Source: Cloacibacterium normanense (GTDB taxonomy: Bacteria > Bacteroidota > Bacteroidia > Flavobacteriales > Weeksellaceae). From it: a stretch of 64,000 bases of DNA. The position numbers and the translations under genes are program-made. This document shows, in pieces, positions 60,927-64,000 of the stretch (within the stretch, counting starts at the first letter, position 1; each line of letters opens with the position of its first letter). The notes beneath the pieces were generated by a model, which worked only from the letters and a program-made list of their open reading frames with translations, was not told the DNA's origin and ran no database searches. The stretch is taken from positions 1,736,001 through 1,800,000 of the forward strand of contig NZ_CP034157.1 of NCBI RefSeq assembly GCF_003860565.1. Reading direction: 5' to 3'.

Positions 60927-63725
60927 ATGAAGAAGAAGACCATCATTTTACTGTGTTTACTGCTTAATCTTTTTGCTTTCTCGCAGAAAGACTCCATTAT
61001 TATTGACGCAAAAATTTCAGCAGGAACGCTTTCTGTAAGAGAAAAAATCTATTATCAAAACAAATCTGAGAGTGAACTAACACATCTTAAACTTCAAAAT
61101 TTCACGGCAGCTTATAAAAGTAGAAATACGCCTTTAGTCAGAAGAAAATTAGAAGACCGAAAAAAGGATTTATATTACGCAAAACCCAATGAAAGAGGCA
61201 GATTGGTTTATCTGATGATAGACAAAAAACCGTATGAAGGTGTTTTAGATGATGAAAATCTTTTTATAAAACTCCCAAAACCTTTAGCTCCCAATGCTTT
61301 TACTGAACTTTCGCTGGAATATTCTGTGATTTTACCGAGTGCTCAGTATACAGGTTATGGAATTGGGAAAAATAATACTTTGCTCAAATATTTTTTCTTG
61401 GTTCCAGACAGTTTTGACCGAGATAATTTCCTTGAAAAATATTACAAAGATTTAGAAGAAAACGTAAATGTAAATACTTTTTACCGAGTAAAATTTGAAA
61501 ATTCCGCTCAAAATATCAGCAGTAATTTAACAGAAGTTGCTCCTAATATTTTTGAAGGAAAACTGAATAAAGATGTAGAATTTCTGATTGCTGACCAAGA
61601 AAACTATCAGCTAGAAACCATCGTTGACGGACAAAAACACTTGCTAGAATTGGGTTATCCTGTTACCGAAAAAGAAAAAGAACTAATAGCGTTTTATCTA
61701 CCACTTCACCTTCATTTTATCAAAGAAAAAACGGGATTTTTGCCAGAAAAAATCTTCATCAGCGAAAAATTTAAGTCCAAAAATGATTTCTTCGGGAATG
61801 ATGATATCAAATTTTGGAAATTTAAGTTCCAAATGTTCACCGATGCCGAAAAAATAGACATGGATTACTTCAGCATTGTTTCTCAGCAAGTTGCAGAGCA
61901 ATTATTCGTGTCTGATAAGGAAAAAAATCACTGGATTACAAACGGACTTAAAACGTATTTAGAAATTCAGTATTTGAAAAAAAATTACCCCGACCATAAA
62001 ATTCTGGGCGCACTTTCTGATTATAAAATACTGGGAATGAAACCCTTAAAACTTTCATTTGCTTCTCGATTGAAGTTGATTGAAAGATACGGTCTCGCTT
62101 ATCAATACATTACAGCACAAAACCTTGACCAAAAAATTGACGAAAAATTTTCGGATTTAAGTAATTTTAATGAAATGGCGATTAGCCAATTCGAAACAGG
62201 AAGCCTTTTTACCTTGATTGCCGAAAAAATGGGCACTTCTTATTTTGACAATTTCTTGAAAGGTTATATCTCCAAAAATCACACTTCTGAATTAGACAAA
62301 AGAGATTTTCTAGACCAACTTACGGTAGCTTCTGGTTACTCTTCAGAATTTTTAGAAAAATACGTCAAAAGAAAGCAAAGAATCAATTTTAAACTCAACG
62401 ATTTCGAGAGAAAAGATAACGTCATCAACATTAATGTTTCTAAAAATACAGCGCAGAATATTCCTTTTAAATTAGAAACTTTTCATGAAGATGGCAGTAA
62501 AAAAACCTTTTGGTATGACACTAATTATCAGGACAGTTCTTGCGGTTACGTAATTCCAGATAATGAAGCGGTAAAAATTGTCATCAATGATTTATATGCT
62601 TTCCCAGAAAATAATTTTAGAGACAATTATCTTTATACCAAAGGAATTAAAGACAATGCCAAAAAATTAAGATTTAAACTCATTCCAGACAATCCAAATT
62701 CTGAAATCAACGAAGTTTATCTTACGCCAGGAATCGGTTGGAATAATTATGACAAATTCTTATTGGGAATTCGATTTAAAAATAAATCACTGATTGACAA
62801 GAGGTTTCAATATCTTATTTCGCCGTTTTTCAGTACAGGAAGTAAGGATATTAATGGATCTTTTAACGCTATCTATAAAATCCAACCACCAGAAAGTTTT
62901 TACAGAACGCTTACTTTAGGTGTTGCAACTGCCAAATACAATTATGATTTTGGGTTGTCTTACAAAAAAATCAGTTTTTCTGGGAATATGTCTTTTAACA
63001 AGAATCCTAGAAGCGAAATTTCTAGAATTTTGTCTGCTTCTTACAATTTTTTCGAAAGAGATTTAAGCCCAAAAATGATTGCAGAAAATGACTACGCTAA
63101 ATATAACATTTGGAACTTAGGTTTTGTCTATTCAGACAATAATGTAATTAAAGAAAAGTATATTTTCGGGAATTTCCAATACATGGAAGATTATGCAAAA
63201 CTTACTGCAGAAAGCTACTACAGACTAGAATATGCCAAAAATAAAAAACTGAGCTTACGATTGTATGGCGGTTATTTTTTAAGAAATCATACCAGAAATA
63301 ATAATTTCGATATTGGAATTTCTAAAGTTTCCAACTATGCTTTCTCGTATAATCTATTGGCTCAGAGTGCAATAAGCGGAATCCTTTCTCAACAGTTTAT
63401 TATGGCAGAAGGTGGTTTTAAATCTTATATCAACGGAAGTGTAGACCAATGGTTAATTACGCATAATGTAGAAGCCAACGTATGGAAGATGATAGACGTT
63501 TACGCAGATTTTGGAGTATATAAAAACCGTGCGCATTCTCCAAAATTCATTTGGGATAGTGGGATAAAATTTAAGGTCATTCCAGATTTTATAGAAGTCT
63601 ATTTCCCTATGCAATCAAGCCTTGGTTTCGAACCGAAGTTCAAAGATTACGGCAATAGAATACGATTTACCTTTAACTTAAATGTAGGCGCTCTGATTGG
63701 ATATTTCAGACGAGGCTGGTATTAA
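60927..63725 (+). CDS. M1-peptidase-like protein with degenerate active site and C-terminal barrel
   Basis: A 932-residue exported protein (signal about 1-19). Residues about 20-480 have the layout of an M1 aminopeptidase, including the N-terminal beta domain, an HWITNGLKTYLEIQYLKKNY segment equivalent to the third-ligand helix, and a YGLAYQYITAQN region. Where HExxH should be, the sequence reads SQQVAEQLF, so no zinc site is visible. Residues about 600-932 are strings of amphipathic beta-strands ending RRGWY, resembling an outer-membrane barrel. It may be a structural or export-linked protein rather than an enzyme. From memory, homologues in the group are labelled aminopeptidase. Confidence 0.7.
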   Translation: MKKKTIILLCLLLNLFAFSQKDSIIIDAKISAGTLSVREKIYYQNKSESELTHLKLQNFTAAYKSRNTPLVRRKLEDRKKDLYYAKPNERGRLVYLMIDKKPYEGVLDDENLFIKLPKPLAPNAFTELSLEYSVILPSAQYTGYGIGKNNTLLKYFFLVPDSFDRDNFLEKYYKDLEENVNVNTFYRVKFENSAQNISSNLTEVAPNIFEGKLNKDVEFLIADQENYQLETIVDGQKHLLELGYPVTEKEKELIAFYLPLHLHFIKEKTGFLPEKIFISEKFKSKNDFFGNDDIKFWKFKFQMFTDAEKIDMDYFSIVSQQVAEQLFVSDKEKNHWITNGLKTYLEIQYLKKNYPDHKILGALSDYKILGMKPLKLSFASRLKLIERYGLAYQYITAQNLDQKIDEKFSDLSNFNEMAISQFETGSLFTLIAEKMGTSYFDNFLKGYISKNHTSELDKRDFLDQLTVASGYSSEFLEKYVKRKQRINFKLNDFERKDNVININVSKNTAQNIPFKLETFHEDGSKKTFWYDTNYQDSSCGYVIPDNEAVKIVINDLYAFPENNFRDNYLYTKGIKDNAKKLRFKLIPDNPNSEINEVYLTPGIGWNNYDKFLLGIRFKNKSLIDKRFQYLISPFFSTGSKDINGSFNAIYKIQPPESFYRTLTLGVATAKYNYDFGLSYKKISFSGNMSFNKNPRSEISRILSASYNFFERDLSPKMIAENDYAKYNIWNLGFVYSDNNVIKEKYIFGNFQYMEDYAKLTAESYYRLEYAKNKKLSLRLYGGYFLRNHTRNNNFDIGISKVSNYAFSYNLLAQSAISGILSQQFIMAEGGFKSYINGSVDQWLITHNVEANVWKMIDVYADFGVYKNRAHSPKFIWDSGIKFKVIPDFIEVYFPMQSSLGFEPKFKDYGNRIRFTFNLNVGALIGYFRRGWY

Positions 63726-63731
63726 ATAAAA

Positions 63732-63757
63732 AAAGGTTGCTCAAATGAGCAACCTTT
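63732..63757. terminator. Bidirectional terminator at convergent gene ends
   Basis: AAAGGTTGCTC (63732-63742) pairs with GAGCAACCTTT (63747-63757). It lies between the 932-residue gene and the minus-strand T9SS cargo gene and can serve both. Confidence 0.88.
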
Positions 63758-63778
63758 AATTTTATCAATAAATTATAA

Positions 63779-64000
63779 TTATTGTTTTACGATTTTTTGA
63801 GAAACAGTTTCACCGTTTACTTCACCTGTTACTACATAAACTCCTTTTGGTAAAGAAGAAACATTAAGAGAAGTATTCTTTTCTACAGAAGCAGATTTCA
63901 CTAAAGAACCGCTTACATTATAAATTTTAATATTTGCTTTTTCTCCAAAACTAATTTCATTAGTTACTTTAGTATTTCTAACAAGATTAAATTTAAGTTT
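63779..64000 (-). CDS. C-terminal end of a T9SS (type A sorting) cargo protein, partial
   Basis: Translating the minus strand from the right edge gives 73 residues and a stop at 63779-63781. They read as a type A sorting domain: ISFGEKANIKIYNVSG, SLVKSASVEKNTSLNVSS, LPKGVYVVTGEV and the terminal NGETVSQKIVKQ. This C-terminal signal sends a protein through the type IX secretion system and is removed at the surface. The functional part of the protein lies to the right of the window. Confidence 0.92.
   Translation of the reverse strand, partial: KLKFNLVRNTKVTNEISFGEKANIKIYNVSGSLVKSASVEKNTSLNVSSLPKGVYVVTGEVNGETVSQKIVKQ

Noticed and set aside
1-64000. CRISPR arrays, tRNA and rRNA genes
   Set aside because: No regularly spaced direct repeats of CRISPR type, no tRNA cloverleaf with T-loop GGTTCGA-type sequence and no rRNA-like conserved stretch were noticed. 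A tRNAscan or Infernal run would be needed to exclude them fully.

Overview
The window looks like chromosome from a Flavobacteriales bacterium, probably Weeksellaceae (Chryseobacterium/Cloacibacterium-like). The evidence is A+T-rich DNA, no clear Shine-Dalgarno sites, several -7 boxes of the Bacteroidetes form TAnnTTTG, gldB and gldC, a type IX secretion C-terminal signal, an Elizabethkingia-type PafA phosphatase, M1/S9 exopeptidases, a mevalonate-pathway HMG-CoA synthase and Flavobacteria-type intergenic RNA/repeat elements. The genus assignment is inference. No rRNA, tRNA or CRISPR array was seen.

Layout. 1-4095: the N-terminal 1365 codons of a giant secreted surface protein that runs off the left edge. 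4.2-12.5 kb: HMG-CoA synthase, an M1 aminopeptidase, thyA, a GreA-like protein, a RAYT transposase between two REP-like palindromes, a GH13 lipoprotein and a pRiA4b ORF-3-like protein. 12.6-18.4 kb: a PhoR/PhoB-like two-component pair divergent from a TonB-dependent receptor and a beta-helix lipoprotein. 18.5-21 kb: a barstar / archaemetzincin-like / barnase cassette downstream of nadE. 21-25 kb: a lipoprotein, gldB, gldC, a trans-sulfuration enzyme, a GNAT and a DinB protein. 25.1-25.7 kb: a decayed IS200-like unit with hairpin ends. 26-31 kb: a threonylcarbamoyl-AMP synthase, CCA-adding enzyme, hemL and a LysM glucosaminidase. 31.3-33.3 kb: a PLP-dependent desulfhydrase/deaminase whose upstream region is split by a complete IS982-family element with an 8-bp target duplication. 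33.5-41 kb: small proteins, pafA, mdh, cysE-cysM and a nucleoid-associated protein.

41-47.6 kb is the most accessory-looking stretch: a very A+T-rich NACHT STAND ATPase with pentapeptide-like repeats, a structured RNA-like element, a Cas4-like/DUF2779 nuclease cut short exactly beside that element, a WYL regulator and three unrecognised proteins. I infer a remodelled anti-phage defence locus. 47.7-64 kb: dnaK divergent from ppk1, PAP2 phosphatase, DPP-IV-like peptidase, serine hydrolase, lipoprotein superoxide dismutase, a eukaryote-like fused UMP synthase, a hemolysin-III gene with a nonsense codon, an AEC transporter, a catalytically degenerate M1-like/beta-barrel protein and, at the right edge, the C-terminus of a T9SS cargo protein.

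How the parts fit. Phosphate handling recurs (PhoBR-like pair, possible Pho box, TonB receptor, PafA, Ppk1, PAP2). Peptide and glycan degradation at the cell surface is prominent (M1, S9, GH13, glucosaminidase). Cysteine metabolism is represented by cysE-cysM, the cystathionine enzyme and the desulfhydrase. Between genes there are at least six families of palindromic or low-complexity repeats, including three copies of a structured element whose stems covary.
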